The notes under the pieces are model-generated. The model had not been told where the DNA came from, did not search any database, and worked only from the letters and a program-made list of their open reading frames with translations. The translations under genes were made by a program, and so were the position numbers. From assembly GCA_947629855.1 (NCBI GenBank), contig CANRFI010000053.1:1-6397 (forward strand): a DNA stretch of 6,397 bases, in the 5' to 3' direction. This DNA is from an uncultured Clostridia bacterium (lineage in GTDB: Bacteria > Bacillota_A > Clostridia > TANB77 > CAG-508). The stretch's first letter is position 1, and each line of letters opens with the position of its first letter. Positions 6,145 through 6,397 of the stretch are shown in pieces.

Positions 6145-6397
6145 CTAATTTTTTATGAGCCTTTCAATATTTCCTTTTAATATAAATTCTATTGTTCTAT
6201 CACTATATATAACAATTTTTTCTATAATAGAATTTAATAAAAATTTACTTGGCTCATTTGAATTTATTATTTGGTCAAATATTTCTATTGCTGATTCTAT
6301 TTTCTGTTTTCTATTTTCAAATATTTTTTTATCTTCTTTTGACAGTATTTCTTTTAAATTTATAATTTGTTTTTGCTTATCACTTTCTAATTCTTTA
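6145..6397 (-). CDS. Large serine recombinase, C-terminal 83 residues (partial)
   Basis: The frame enters from the right edge and ends with TAG at 6145-6147. The 83 visible residues start with a charged, coiled-coil-like segment (about 1-45, rich in Lys, Glu and Ile), then NEPSKFLLNSIIEKIVIYSDRTIEFILKG and a short tail. The coiled coil followed by the pattern L..IIEKI.IY.D..IEF is typical of the extreme C-terminus of large serine recombinases (resolvase plus recombinase domains plus zinc ribbon), which integrate and excise phages and conjugative or mobilisable elements. The catalytic Ser domain and zinc ribbon would lie outside the window, so the call rests on the tail alone. In Tn5397 and similar elements the recombinase gene lies at an element end with its 3' end next to the attachment site, as here. 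It is codirectional with the broken peroxiredoxin gene. Confidence 0.75.
   Translation of the reverse strand, partial: KELESDKQKQIINLKEILSKEDKKIFENRKQKIESAIEIFDQIINSNEPSKFLLNSIIEKIVIYSDRTIEFILKGNIERLIKN

Noticed and set aside
1..6397. CRISPR array, tRNA, rRNA or tmRNA genes
   Set aside because: I found no regularly spaced repeats and no recognisable tRNA, rRNA or tmRNA sequence on either strand, although a tmRNA gene might be expected near smpB in some genomes.

Overview
The window is strongly AT-rich, with perfect AGGAGG-type ribosome sites, T-rich hairpin terminators and a DUF1540 gene. These point to a low-GC Firmicute, most likely a member of the Clostridia. This is inferred from style and gene content; no rRNA or other phylogenetic marker was compared.

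Layout. On the left, two plus-strand genes: a small exported/membrane protein with a Thr/Asn-rich linker (14-490), followed by a terminator, and smpB (615-1070), the tmRNA-binding ribosome-rescue protein, with its own extended -10 promoter and a hairpin between its Shine-Dalgarno and its ATG. smpB converges on a minus-strand block and shares a two-way terminator with it. The rest is minus strand. Reading in the direction of transcription (right to left): the C-terminal end of a large serine recombinase cut by the window edge (6397-6145), the 3' part of a peroxiredoxin gene (6131-5570), leuS (5414-2973), a 56-residue DUF1540 Cys-rich protein (2909-2739), class II fructose-bisphosphate aldolase (2619-1689), and a membrane-anchored protein (1650-1093). 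The aldolase and the membrane protein probably form one transcript from a good sigma-A promoter at 2655-2683; leuS has a similar promoter at 5470-5498.

What stands out. First, the serine recombinase ends 13 bases before the point where peroxiredoxin similarity begins, in the middle of that gene and just ahead of its peroxidatic Cys motif (DFTPVCTTE). The simplest reading is that a mobile element inserted into the peroxiredoxin gene, with its recombinase end and attachment junction visible here and the 5' part of the gene beyond the right edge. Whether excision restores the gene is an open question. Second, two single-base insertions break reading frames: one near the start of the aldolase (2562) and one near the end of the peroxiredoxin (about 5761-5762). 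The aldolase is normally a key housekeeping enzyme, so sequence error is a serious possibility, and it should be settled before either is called a pseudogene.

The genes do not form one pathway: translation and ribosome rescue (leuS, smpB), glycolysis (fba), oxidative-stress defence (prx), small clostridial proteins of unknown role, and one mobile-element edge.
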